Below, in pieces: positions 1-6,810 of a DNA stretch of 19,380 nt (position 1 is its first letter; each line of letters begins with the position of its first letter). The notes beneath the pieces were generated by a model. It was given only the letters and a program-made list of their open reading frames with translations, ran no database searches and had not been told where the DNA came from. The DNA is taken from NCBI GenBank assembly GCA_001829395.1, contig MIBD01000154.1, forward strand, positions 12,513-31,892. Reading direction: 5' to 3'. This DNA is from Spirochaetes bacterium GWF1_49_6. GTDB taxonomy: Bacteria; Spirochaetota; Brevinematia; Brevinematales; GWF1-51-8. The position numbers were made by a program, and so were the translations under genes.

Positions 1-689
1 TCTATATAGTAGTAACCATCCTTGCCGGGCGAGATATTCTTCCCGTCGTAATGGAGGGCGAACGCCGGGATGATAATAGTCGATGAGAGAAGCGTGGAAT
101 TATTCCGGTAGAACTGTTCGAATTCCCCCGCACTCATGCTGTCCTTATCGGACATCAGTATCATAAAGTTCGGCATGCTCTGGGCTTCAATTTTCTGGTC
201 GGTTATTTTGGTTATCCCGAACGTAAACTGGAACACGTTACCGTAAGGCACGGTCTTGATCGACGAGATTTTCTGGAGGGTCTGGGATTCCGTCTGAAGT
301 TCGAAACGGTAGACCGCGCTTTCCTCGAGCTGCTGGAACGCCATCTGGTGGAACGCGCTTAGGTTGTTATCCTTCCGCACCCAGTCGATATCCCCGACCA
401 TACTGAAAAAGACGACCGTTTTTTTAGGAATCGACGTAAAATAATTGAGGGTGACCGACTGCATATCGCTTCCGATCGGGAGAAAGAACGGGCCGTACTC
501 GACGGGGAGTTTGGATTGATCCGGGGAGGGAGTATCGTACTCAGGGGCGATCTTCCCGTCGTCCATCTGGACAGCCCCCGACCCGGATATATCGTTGATT
601 ACCCACCCGCTTTTTATCACGGAAGCCCCGCTCTGGCCGCATGAGGCCAGCAGTACGGCGGGCAGCAGGATTAAGAAAATCTTACGCAT
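1..689 (-). CDS. Putative lipoprotein, 3' end outside window
   Basis: The reverse strand is open from an ATG at 689-687 to the window edge, giving 229 complete codons without a stop. An AGGAGA ribosome binding site lies just upstream (about 695-701). The N-terminus is a textbook lipoprotein signal: two basic residues (R2, K3), a hydrophobic core and the lipobox LLASC with the lipidated cysteine at residue 17. The mature part, starting GQSGAS, is soluble and rich in Ser, Gln and aromatic residues. It contains the stretch VVFFSMVGDIDWVRKDN and later an SDKDSMSAGEFEQFY segment. I do not recognise a domain. It is divergent from the HAMP-protein gene. By inference the product is anchored in the outer or inner membrane facing the periplasm; its function is unknown. 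Confidence 0.8.
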   Translation of the reverse strand, partial: MRKIFLILLPAVLLASCGQSGASVIKSGWVINDISGSGAVQMDDGKIAPEYDTPSPDQSKLPVEYGPFFLPIGSDMQSVTLNYFTSIPKKTVVFFSMVGDIDWVRKDNNLSAFHQMAFQQLEESAVYRFELQTESQTLQKISSIKTVPYGNVFQFTFGITKITDQKIEAQSMPNFMILMSDKDSMSAGEFEQFYRNNSTLLSSTIIIPAFALHYDGKNISPGKDGYYYI

Positions 690-715
690 AGTTTTCTCCT
701 GAAAAAATATTTCTT

Positions 716-789
716 AGGGCGTTTCCGAAAACTCCCGCAGCAGTTTCTCTATGTTAACAAACCGGGAGTGAAACGACTAAATTCGCCCT
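716..789. repeat. Nested inverted repeat in divergent intergenic region
   Basis: Three nested complementary arm pairs are visible: AGGGCG (716-721) with CGCCCT (784-789), CGTTTC (720-725) with GAAACG (770-775), and ACTCCCG (731-737) with CGGGAGT (763-769). Together they can form an interrupted long hairpin in the 300-base gap between the lipoprotein gene and the HAMP-protein gene. It could be a regulatory RNA, an mRNA leader of the minus-strand gene or a protein-binding site. No gene is seen in this gap. Confidence 0.45.
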
Positions 790-804
790 ATAAGCTCTGC
801 TTTA

Positions 805-826
805 CGCCGGGATACGGCGATTTTTT
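805..826 (+). terminator. Short terminator-like hairpin
   Basis: CGCCG (805-809) pairs with CGGCG (815-819) around a five-base loop and is followed by A and six T residues (821-826). The shape is that of a small Rho-independent terminator on the plus strand. No plus-strand gene precedes it in the window, so it may end a short transcript that includes the inverted repeat at 716-789, or insulate the promoter downstream. Confidence 0.4.
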
Positions 827-896
827 AGAAAAGCCCTATATTAATATCGGTTCGTCAGTTAAAAAATTGAAAAATCGGGGGAAATACTTATTTCTA

Positions 897-925
897 TTGA
901 CAAAAAATCATTTTATTCGTAAAGT
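897..925 (+). promoter_or_regulatory. Sigma-70 type promoter candidate for the HAMP-protein gene
   Basis: A perfect TTGACA (897-902) is followed after 17 bases by TAAAGT (920-925, four of six to TATAAT). It lies 65 bases before the start codon at 990, in an AT-rich stretch. The -10 is weak. Confidence 0.45.
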
Positions 926-930
926 ATTAT

Positions 931-959
931 TACAGTATTGAGGACAGTACTGCCGATAA
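931..959 (+). promoter_or_regulatory. Possible sigma-28 (FliA) type promoter element
   Basis: GCCGATAA (952-959) is identical to the sigma-28 -10 consensus of flagellar and chemotaxis promoters. A TACAGTAT (931-938) resembles the TAAAGTTT -35, but the spacer is 13 rather than the usual 11 bases, so this is only a candidate. The downstream gene encodes a HAMP-containing membrane protein, a plausible FliA-type target. Confidence 0.3.
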
Positions 960-989
960 AACCAAATAGCATATTACAGGAGGAGATCT

Positions 990-1817
990 ATGGCCGCGGG
1001 TAAAAAAAGTTTCAGATGGAGATATTTTATCGATAAGCCCTTCCAACTCAGGTTCATCGCGAGGTTCGCAATACTTATCTTATTGGGTATGATTTTATCC
1101 CTCGCTATGATTTTAATCACCAATCTGAATAAGTATACAAGTCCTATTTTCTTCCAGGCTAAGAATACGGAAAATATGGAAAAAATTGTAGCTTCCGTCG
1201 ACTCCCTGAATTCGCTTCTCGCGAAACTTCAAGCGGGAGATATATCCGAGATGGTCATTGTGCCGATGAACGACGGCCCTAAGACCAATGAAATCAAGAT
1301 TACCGACAAGATGAAGGAAGCGGTGGCGGGTTTGTCCTCTACTTCTCTCGCGGGTATCAGCGGTAATGAAATAAGTATTATTAATAAAAGCATCGCCGTA
1401 CTGGAAGCCAACCATTCGGATGCTAACGCGATGACCGAGATTAAGAAATCTCTGGACGCCATGATGGCACAGGGAGTTTACTCCGAGGCGTTCAACTACG
1501 TACAGGTTGTCAAGAACGACCCTGTCGGAGCGATCATCCTCTCCATCAACCTCCGTACTTCCTATAACCTTTTCGACCTTTATCTCTTCCCGATTGTGGG
1601 AGTCAGCGTACTCTATCTGGCTCTGATTGTCTTCTTCGGGTTGTTTATCTCGCATAAGATGGCCGGTCCCGTATACCGTATCAAAAAGACCTTGCAGGAA
1701 GCGGTCGACGGGAATGTCGATGTCACCAAGATTCATTTCCGCCTGAGAAAAGGCGACGAATTGAAAGAACTGGTCGACGCCCTGAACGGGTTTATCGCGA
1801 AGATCAATAAAAAGTAG
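990..1817 (+). CDS. HAMP-domain membrane protein lacking an output domain
   Basis: The 275-residue product has a basic N-terminus, a first membrane helix at about residues 23-44, an extracytoplasmic region of about 150 residues, and a second helix at about 198-220. The second helix leads directly into a HAMP-type linker: SHKMAGPVYRIKKTL carries the conserved Pro, and KGDELKEL the Asp-Glu of the second helix. The protein ends there. No methyl-accepting, kinase or GGDEF domain follows. The start is set by AGGAGGAG (978-985) five bases before ATG. The layout resembles the sensor half of a chemoreceptor. It may regulate a separate partner through HAMP-HAMP contact, or act structurally in the envelope. 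A strong terminator follows, so it is probably monocistronic. The HAMP call is fairly secure; the biological role is unknown. Confidence 0.85.
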   Translation: MAAGKKSFRWRYFIDKPFQLRFIARFAILILLGMILSLAMILITNLNKYTSPIFFQAKNTENMEKIVASVDSLNSLLAKLQAGDISEMVIVPMNDGPKTNEIKITDKMKEAVAGLSSTSLAGISGNEISIINKSIAVLEANHSDANAMTEIKKSLDAMMAQGVYSEAFNYVQVVKNDPVGAIILSINLRTSYNLFDLYLFPIVGVSVLYLALIVFFGLFISHKMAGPVYRIKKTLQEAVDGNVDVTKIHFRLRKGDELKELVDALNGFIAKINKK

Positions 1818-1834
1818 ATTCTCCTTTCTTAGAT

Positions 1835-1865
1835 AAAGGCTGTCCATCCCGGACAGCCTTTTTTT
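1835..1865 (+). terminator. Rho-independent terminator of the HAMP-protein gene
   Basis: AAAGGCTGTCC (1835-1845) and GGACAGCCTTT (1851-1861) form an 11-bp perfect stem with a five-base loop, running into seven T residues. It lies 17 bases after the stop codon. Confidence 0.9.
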
Positions 1866-1979
1866 GTCATCGCGAGGCCTAAGCCGAAGCAATCTATTTT
1901 AATACCAGATAAAGGAAGATAACAGACTGCTTCACCCCGCGTATCGAAAATATATTGCGGCGCGGGGCTAGCAGTGACA
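1865..1979. repeat. Degenerate palindromic interspersed repeat (MITE/REP-like)
   Basis: The outer ends TGTCATCGCGAG (1865-1876) and CTAGCAGTGACA (1968-1979) are imperfect inverted repeats (9 of 12). The inner arms GAAGCAATCT (1886-1895) and AGACTGCTTC (1924-1933) match at 9 of 10. A further hairpin CCCCGCG (1935-1941)/CGCGGGG (1961-1967) sits in the right half. The TGTCAT-GCGAG...GAAGCAATCT pattern resembles an intergenic palindrome found dispersed in many unrelated bacterial genomes; I make that family link from memory. It carries no ORF of its own. Confidence 0.6.
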
Positions 1980-2013
1980 GGGAATAATTGAATTTCCTTG
2001 TTTGTCAACAAAC

Positions 2014-2035
2014 CCATCCCGGACAGCTTTTTTTT
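2014..2035. repeat. Duplicated right half of the upstream terminator
   Basis: CCATCCCGGACAGC (2014-2027) plus a run of eight T residues repeats the loop, right arm and T-tract seen at 1844-1865, but the matching left arm is absent. The two copies flank the palindromic element at 1865-1979. A small hairpin GTTTGT/ACAAAC (2000-2013) sits immediately before this copy. Confidence 0.6.
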
Positions 2036-2053
2036 ATTCCCGGGAACATTACC

Positions 2054-2086
2054 CCTGTAAAGGTTAACCTGTAACGGTTAACCTTT
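2054..2086. promoter_or_regulatory. Tandem and palindromic operator-like repeat upstream of rpoN
   Basis: Two copies of a 14-base unit, CCTGTAAAGGTTAA and CCTGTAACGGTTAA (2054-2067, 2068-2081), are joined head to tail. The same bases form an 11-bp perfect inverted repeat, AAAGGTTAACC (2059-2069) and GGTTAACCTTT (2076-2086). Each arm contains the 8-bp palindrome GGTTAACC. The element ends eight bases before the -35 hexamer of the rpoN promoter, a position typical of an activator or repressor site. A terminator is less likely because only four T residues follow. Confidence 0.55.
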
Positions 2087-2093
2087 TCGCGGG

Positions 2094-2121
2094 TTGACTT
2101 TTTTCAATTTTACATTATCAT
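2094..2121 (+). promoter_or_regulatory. Sigma-70 type promoter of rpoN
   Basis: TTGACT (2094-2099) and TATCAT (2116-2121) each match consensus at five of six positions with a 16-base spacer. Transcription would begin about 40 bases before the rpoN start codon. Confidence 0.7.
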
Positions 2122-2169
2122 TTACCTGTACTTGGAAAGATTTTTGCTAAAAGCGTACCGAGGTATAGA

Positions 2170-3531
2170 ATGCGTTTGGAGATTACACAAACCCAGAAAC
2201 AGATTATTTCTCCCGTGATTATGCAGACTCTCGAACTTCTCCAGATTCCCGCGATAGAGCTGACCGAGAAACTGGAAGAAGAGGCTGAGGCGAATCCCAT
2301 CCTTGAACTGGAATATCCCGCGGGCAAAGGCGAAGAATCCGCCGGGGTCGACGAGGAAGTCGAGAATACTTTTCAGGATTCCAGCGATAACGGCTATGAC
2401 GCGCCGTCCCCCAAGAAAAACGATTTCCGCGACTATAATAATAAGTCCTATATAGAAAACATGTCCGTCGAAACGGTCAATATCTACGATCACCTGATGG
2501 AGCAAATCCAGTTCCTGATCTTTACCCCGCTTGAGATCGAGATCGCGGGCATCATAATCACTAGTCTCGACGACCGCGGATTTTTATCCATCCCCCCGGA
2601 AACTCTCACGATACCCGATAAATTCACTGTCGAGGAGTTCGAGAGCGTCCGTCAGCGAATCCTCCGTCTCGATCCGTTGGGTATCGCCGCGAAAGACCTC
2701 TACGAGTACCTCCTCATCCAGATCGAGGAGCGTTACGGGAAACGCAGCCTCGAATACCGGATTATGCTGCGCTATGTCGACTTGCTGGAAAAGAAGATGT
2801 ACAGCAAGATCGCAAAAAAGATGAATATCAAGTTCGACGATGTGGTTGCGGCGGTGGAGAGCATAAAAAAGCTCAATGTTTCCCCGGCGCTGGAATTTTC
2901 ACGAGATACCGTGCGTTACGTAGTCCCCGACGCGCGGGTCGAGGTCAAGGAGAACAAGATTCAGGTCGTCCTCAACGACGAATATATCCCGAATATCAAG
3001 CTCAATAAGTATTACCTCGATATCTACACCAGCGCGAAGGATCGAACGACCAAGGGGTTTCTGAAAGAAAATATCGACCGCGCTAAAATACTGATCGAGA
3101 ACCTGAAGTCGCGTAAGGAAATTATCTTTAAGGTCATCCTGAAGATTGTGGAAAAACAGCGCGATTTCTTCCTCAAGGGCGTACAGTATCAAGTTCCTTT
3201 AAAATTGAAAGATATTGCCGATGAATTAAATATCCACGAATCGACGGTAAGCCGCGCGATCAAGGAGAAGTATATCCAGACCGACCGGGGAATCATCTGC
3301 CTGAAGCAGTTTTTCTCGACACAGGTCGGTAACGATGATGTTTCGTCCAAGAGCATCAAGGAGATATTGAAAAAGATCGTGGAAGCCGAGGATAAGGATT
3401 CACCCCTCAGCGATGATAAAATAGTCAGACTGCTGAAAAACCGCGGGATGAACCTTTCGCGCAGGACAGTAGCTAAGTATCGTTCGGAATTAAACATCCC
3501 TGCCGCTTTTTTGCGGCGTAACCCGTTATAA
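2170..3531 (+). CDS. rpoN: RNA polymerase sigma-54 factor RpoN
   Basis: The 453-residue product has normal family length and the full domain order. Region I (1-47) carries the Gln/Leu-rich activator-response segment (QTQKQIISPVIMQTLELLQ). A short acidic region II follows (about 48-85), then the core-binding domain (about 100-260). The helix-turn-helix spans about 347-372 (HESTVSRAIKEKYIQT), and the RpoN box SRRTVAKYR at 430-438 differs only in its first residue from the canonical ARRTVAKYR. It recognises -24/-12 promoters and needs AAA+ enhancer-binding proteins, none of which is in the window. The start ATG has GAGG seven bases upstream (2160-2163). Its own promoter and a repeat-type operator precede it. 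The FapA-family gene follows after 11 bases, so the two are likely cotranscribed. Confidence 0.97.
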   Translation: MRLEITQTQKQIISPVIMQTLELLQIPAIELTEKLEEEAEANPILELEYPAGKGEESAGVDEEVENTFQDSSDNGYDAPSPKKNDFRDYNNKSYIENMSVETVNIYDHLMEQIQFLIFTPLEIEIAGIIITSLDDRGFLSIPPETLTIPDKFTVEEFESVRQRILRLDPLGIAAKDLYEYLLIQIEERYGKRSLEYRIMLRYVDLLEKKMYSKIAKKMNIKFDDVVAAVESIKKLNVSPALEFSRDTVRYVVPDARVEVKENKIQVVLNDEYIPNIKLNKYYLDIYTSAKDRTTKGFLKENIDRAKILIENLKSRKEIIFKVILKIVEKQRDFFLKGVQYQVPLKLKDIADELNIHESTVSRAIKEKYIQTDRGIICLKQFFSTQVGNDDVSSKSIKEILKKIVEAEDKDSPLSDDKIVRLLKNRGMNLSRRTVAKYRSELNIPAAFLRRNPL

Positions 3532-3542
3532 GGGGGAAAACA

Positions 3543-5522
3543 ATGGACCGGTTGAGAGAGATATTAGAAAACGACCAGGCAAACGAACTGGAGCGAAACG
3601 CGGGAAATTCCATAGATGGCGACTATGATAATGAAGTCGAGGTGTTCGCGTTCTCTGTCGAGCAGGCACTACAGAACGCCTCCGAGGCGCTCGGTACCAG
3701 CATCGTCAATCTGGAATACGAAATAATGGAAAAAGGTACGAACGGTATCTTCGGTTTCTATAAAAAACCCTACCGGATACTGGTTCGCAAGACTTCATCA
3801 ATGGATACCTCGCAGATTATGGGCGGCCTGCAGACCGATTTCGATGCGCATAATGTGGTTCTCCAGAATCAGGACGGCATGTTCAAGGTGCAGGTACGTA
3901 AGGTGGGTGTCATGCTGAAGGTTACCGCGCCCAAGGGCGAGGGAAAGCCGGTCGATATTGCCGCGATCATCGGGAATCTCCAGCGTAGAGAAATTAACAA
4001 CGCCGATCAGAACGCGGTTAAAAAAGCGCTCGCCCGGGCTTCCGGGGATTGGGTGCGCATCGGGGACTATATCCCCTCGCCGAACGACAGTATCATCCAA
4101 ATGCAGATCGCTCCCGACGAAATGAAAGCGTTCGTCACTATCACTAAACCCGAAAAATTCGGTCGTGTTCCCGAATCCGAAGAAATAATCTCATTATTGA
4201 AAGGGAAGAATGTTCATTACGGGTTCAAGGAAAACGTCATCAAGGATTCGATCGATAACGAATTATTCAATATGCCGATACTGGTCGCCGAGGGCGATAT
4301 GCCGATAGAAGGGAAGGACGCCGAGATACGGTATCACTTCAAGACCGCCACCGACGAGGTGAAATTCGCAGTCGCGGACGACGGAAGCGTCGACTTCCAT
4401 AAGCTGGACATTATCCAGAGCGTCGTGGTAGGTCAGGTTCTCGCGACAAAGGTGCCTGGCGAAAAAGGAAAGGCCGGCCGCACGATAACCGGGAGAATTA
4501 TTCCCGCCCGCGACGGACGCGACGTCAAACTGATACCCGGCACGAATACCCAGCCCTCGCAGGACAATATGCAGATTGTTTCCACCATCAACGGGCACGT
4601 CAATTTTAAAAACGGACGCGTCAATGTAGAAGAGGTGTGGGAGGTCACCGGGGATGTGGATATGACGACAGGCGATATCAATTACCCGGGCACGGTAATT
4701 ATCTACGGTAACGTCAACGATACGTTTAAAGTATATTCCGGCGGGAATATAGAGATAAAGGGAAACGTCGGTAAAGCGGAGGTAGTCGCCGAAGGGGATA
4801 TCATCGTCCGGCAGGGTATCCAGGGTAAGGACGAAGCCAAGATCACCTGCGGAGGCGAACTATACGCCCGTTTTATCGAACGATGCAATATCAAGACCGA
4901 GGGCGATATATTTGTCACCGAGGTAATCCTCCACTGTCATGTGGACTGTAAAAGTAATATCTACGTATCCGGCGGTAAGCGTTCGCAGATAGCGGGCGGG
5001 CATGTGCGCGCGCTCAAGGAAATCAACGCGAAGTTCCTCGGTGCGGAAGCCTATACCGAAACTCTTCTCGAGGCGGGTATCGACCCGGACGCGGAAGACA
5101 AGCTGATAGAAGTTATCAGACGGCGCGACGAACTGTCGAAAGAACTTTCCGAGATCGGGAAACAGTTGAACAATCTCTCCATGATGATGGCGTCGGGTCC
5201 GCTTCCTCCGGGTAAGGAAGAGACCTATCAGATGCTTTCCGTCAAGAATATCGAATTTAAGGAGGAGTTAAACGCTCTTTCCGAGCAGGCCGAGGAATTA
5301 CAGAAGTATCTGGAATCGCTGGGTAAGGACGCGAAAATCAGCGCATCGAAAACCACTTACCCCGGCGTTAAGATAAAAATCAAGAATCTTACTCTGCCGA
5401 TTAAGACGGAGTTTAAATTCGTCACCTTCTACAAAGAAGGCGCCGATATTCGTTATGTGCCTTATGAAAAACCGAAAGAGATTGACGAGAAGCTTTTAGC
5501 TATGTCCAAAAGAAAGATATAA
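3543..5522 (+). CDS. FapA-family (DUF342) protein with N-terminal Jag-type domain
   Basis: The 659-residue cytoplasmic protein begins with an acidic leader, then a Jag_N-like segment at about residues 31-83. Its AFSVEQALQNASEALGTS helix and GTNGIFGFYKKPYRILV end are hallmarks of that module. The FapA N-terminal region follows (about 95-300), then a repetitive Gly/Val-rich beta-helix (about 300-510) with typical strings such as TKVPGEKGKAGRTITGR and repeated GDI/GNV turns. A coiled coil lies at about 515-590, before a short beta tail. Vibrio FapA (HubP-linked) helps localise the flagellar regulator FlhG; in most other bacteria the role is unclear. AGGGGG (3531-3536), overlapping the rpoN stop, is the ribosome binding site. 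Being in one operon with rpoN suggests a part in flagellar or polar gene control, which is inference. Confidence 0.85.
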   Translation: MDRLREILENDQANELERNAGNSIDGDYDNEVEVFAFSVEQALQNASEALGTSIVNLEYEIMEKGTNGIFGFYKKPYRILVRKTSSMDTSQIMGGLQTDFDAHNVVLQNQDGMFKVQVRKVGVMLKVTAPKGEGKPVDIAAIIGNLQRREINNADQNAVKKALARASGDWVRIGDYIPSPNDSIIQMQIAPDEMKAFVTITKPEKFGRVPESEEIISLLKGKNVHYGFKENVIKDSIDNELFNMPILVAEGDMPIEGKDAEIRYHFKTATDEVKFAVADDGSVDFHKLDIIQSVVVGQVLATKVPGEKGKAGRTITGRIIPARDGRDVKLIPGTNTQPSQDNMQIVSTINGHVNFKNGRVNVEEVWEVTGDVDMTTGDINYPGTVIIYGNVNDTFKVYSGGNIEIKGNVGKAEVVAEGDIIVRQGIQGKDEAKITCGGELYARFIERCNIKTEGDIFVTEVILHCHVDCKSNIYVSGGKRSQIAGGHVRALKEINAKFLGAEAYTETLLEAGIDPDAEDKLIEVIRRRDELSKELSEIGKQLNNLSMMMASGPLPPGKEETYQMLSVKNIEFKEELNALSEQAEELQKYLESLGKDAKISASKTTYPGVKIKIKNLTLPIKTEFKFVTFYKEGADIRYVPYEKPKEIDEKLLAMSKRKI

Positions 5523-5538
5523 TATATTTCCCTTTTTT

Positions 5539-5561
5539 TTATATTTAAGCTAAAATATAAT
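5539..5561 (+). promoter_or_regulatory. AT-rich promoter with overlapping inverted repeat
   Basis: A consensus TATAAT (5556-5561) stands 30 bases before the coiled-coil gene; the -35 is poorly defined inside a T-run. An 8-bp inverted repeat, TTATATTT (5539-5546)/AAATATAA (5553-5560), overlaps the -10 and could be an operator or simply AT-rich sequence. Confidence 0.5.
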
Positions 5562-5590
5562 ATGTTTAATGATAAGAGGGTGCTCTAAGA

Positions 5591-6418
5591 ATGGAACCGG
5601 ATATCAAAGAACTTATTGAATCTGCTAAGCCCTACATCGAAGATAAACTGCTTCAAACACGTAAAAAGTTCGAATTAGTAGTAGCGTCCTTATCGGATAC
5701 AAAAAAGAAAAGCGAACTGCTCGAAAGCATCAGGGAAGTCGAACGCGATATTAAAAAACTCCACGCCAGTTTGTTTAACGAGAACGACCTGAAGAAGTAT
5801 AAGCTGGAAAAGAACGACCTGAAGAACAATCTTTCCGGTGTATCGGGTGAAAAGGGTATCGGCGAATATAAAATTCTCCGTAATATCCCCATAGTCAGCC
5901 TGAATCAGCATTCTTTCAATCAGGAAATAAACGCGCTTTGGAGCTACATGCAATTTTTTGAGAAAGAATACCTTGGGCTCCTCAGCGAACAGAACCTTCG
6001 TTTGGACTATGGTCACGCGTACCAGCGCGATAAGTTTTACACCTCCTTTAATGAAACCAACCGTTTCATTCAGAGGTACGGCGAGCTTCTCGAGCAGATC
6101 GAAGACGCTTCCATACGCGGTAATAAGGACTATCGCGAACGGCTGGTATCCATACAGGGAAAACAGTACCGAGACGTTATTCTTCGTTCAGGGAAATTTC
6201 TGCATAGTCTGGACGGTTTTATAGAAAGTATATTCGAAGCCGAGAGTAATGGGGAAAGGGTGTTATTAGATCCCGAGAAAACGGTGTCTATCAGCGGAAA
6301 TCAGGCCAGTATCGAGGGATTGACCTCGAAGGATGCGCTGTTGGATTTAAACCGTTTTGTGAAGGAGTTTATCGATTTTCTCAAGATACCCGAGATTAAA
6401 AAAATAGAGGACGAATAA
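5591..6418 (+). CDS. Cytoplasmic coiled-coil protein of unknown function, bactofilin partner candidate
   Basis: The 275-residue product has no signal peptide or membrane helix. Residues about 15-80 are a charged helical region rich in Lys/Glu/Leu heptad-like spacing (KKSELLESIREVERDIKKLH), and a second helical region covers about 105-205. The C-terminus is again helical and acidic. I recognise no domain. GAGGG at 5575-5580 is the ribosome binding site. Its stop codon overlaps the bactofilin start by one base (TAATG), indicating translational coupling. The most economical idea is that it works with the bactofilin, for example as a filament-associated or membrane-recruiting factor; that rests on gene order alone. 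Confidence 0.75.
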   Translation: MEPDIKELIESAKPYIEDKLLQTRKKFELVVASLSDTKKKSELLESIREVERDIKKLHASLFNENDLKKYKLEKNDLKNNLSGVSGEKGIGEYKILRNIPIVSLNQHSFNQEINALWSYMQFFEKEYLGLLSEQNLRLDYGHAYQRDKFYTSFNETNRFIQRYGELLEQIEDASIRGNKDYRERLVSIQGKQYRDVILRSGKFLHSLDGFIESIFEAESNGERVLLDPEKTVSISGNQASIEGLTSKDALLDLNRFVKEFIDFLKIPEIKKIEDE

Positions 6419-6810
6419 TGGCAACACCTAATACCCCAGCGCGAACAGTCAACCTGATCGGCGAAAAATCGTTTTTCGAAGGCCGTTTCCTTGTAAACGG
6501 GACTATTCAGATCAACGGAAAATTCGAGGGACAAATCCTTAAAGTAGACACGATTCAGGTCGGTCGTACCGGAAAAGTAAAGACAGATATAGTCGCCTCG
6601 TCCATCGTGGTCGAAGGCGTGGTAGTCGGGAATATCAAGGCGCATACCCGCGTCATGCTGCTTCCTACCGCACGTATGCTCGGCGATATTCATACACCCG
6701 AACTGATTATCCACAACGGGGTTATCCTCGAAGGGAAATGCCATATCAGTACGGATATGACCCAGCCCGCGCACGATACTATTCTCAAACTTTACAATAG
6801 TGAAGACTAA
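6418..6810 (+). CDS. Bactofilin
   Basis: The 130-residue protein matches the bactofilin family in length and pattern. A short flexible N-terminus precedes a right-handed beta-helix of repeating strands and Gly turns: FFEGRFLVNGTIQINGKFEG, then VGRTGKVKTDIVASSIVVEG, VVGNIKAHTRV, and TPELIIHNGVILEGKC. Bactofilins self-assemble into nucleotide-free filaments under the membrane and serve as scaffolds for cell shape, wall enzymes or motility structures; in spirochaetes they are linked to cell shape. The start codon overlaps the previous stop. Its last 11 bases overlap the pdxA start. The usual M23 peptidase neighbour is not present here. The family call is secure; the precise partner is unknown. 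Confidence 0.93.
   Translation: MATPNTPARTVNLIGEKSFFEGRFLVNGTIQINGKFEGQILKVDTIQVGRTGKVKTDIVASSIVVEGVVVGNIKAHTRVMLLPTARMLGDIHTPELIIHNGVILEGKCHISTDMTQPAHDTILKLYNSED

Noticed and set aside
1113..1892. 259-residue minus-strand open frame over the HAMP-protein gene
   Set aside because: It crosses the HAMP gene and its terminator, has no ribosome binding site and no recognisable composition or domain, whereas the plus frame has clear membrane and HAMP features.
2059..2090. 11-bp inverted repeat read as a terminator
   Set aside because: Only four T residues follow, the stem is AT-rich, the preceding gene already has a strong terminator and the rpoN promoter starts right after it; an operator fits better.
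3500..3518. CCGC-T6-GCGG hairpin near the rpoN stop
   Set aside because: It lies inside the RpoN coding sequence (AAFLRR) and is followed directly by the fapA ribosome binding site; the T-run is in the loop, not after the stem.
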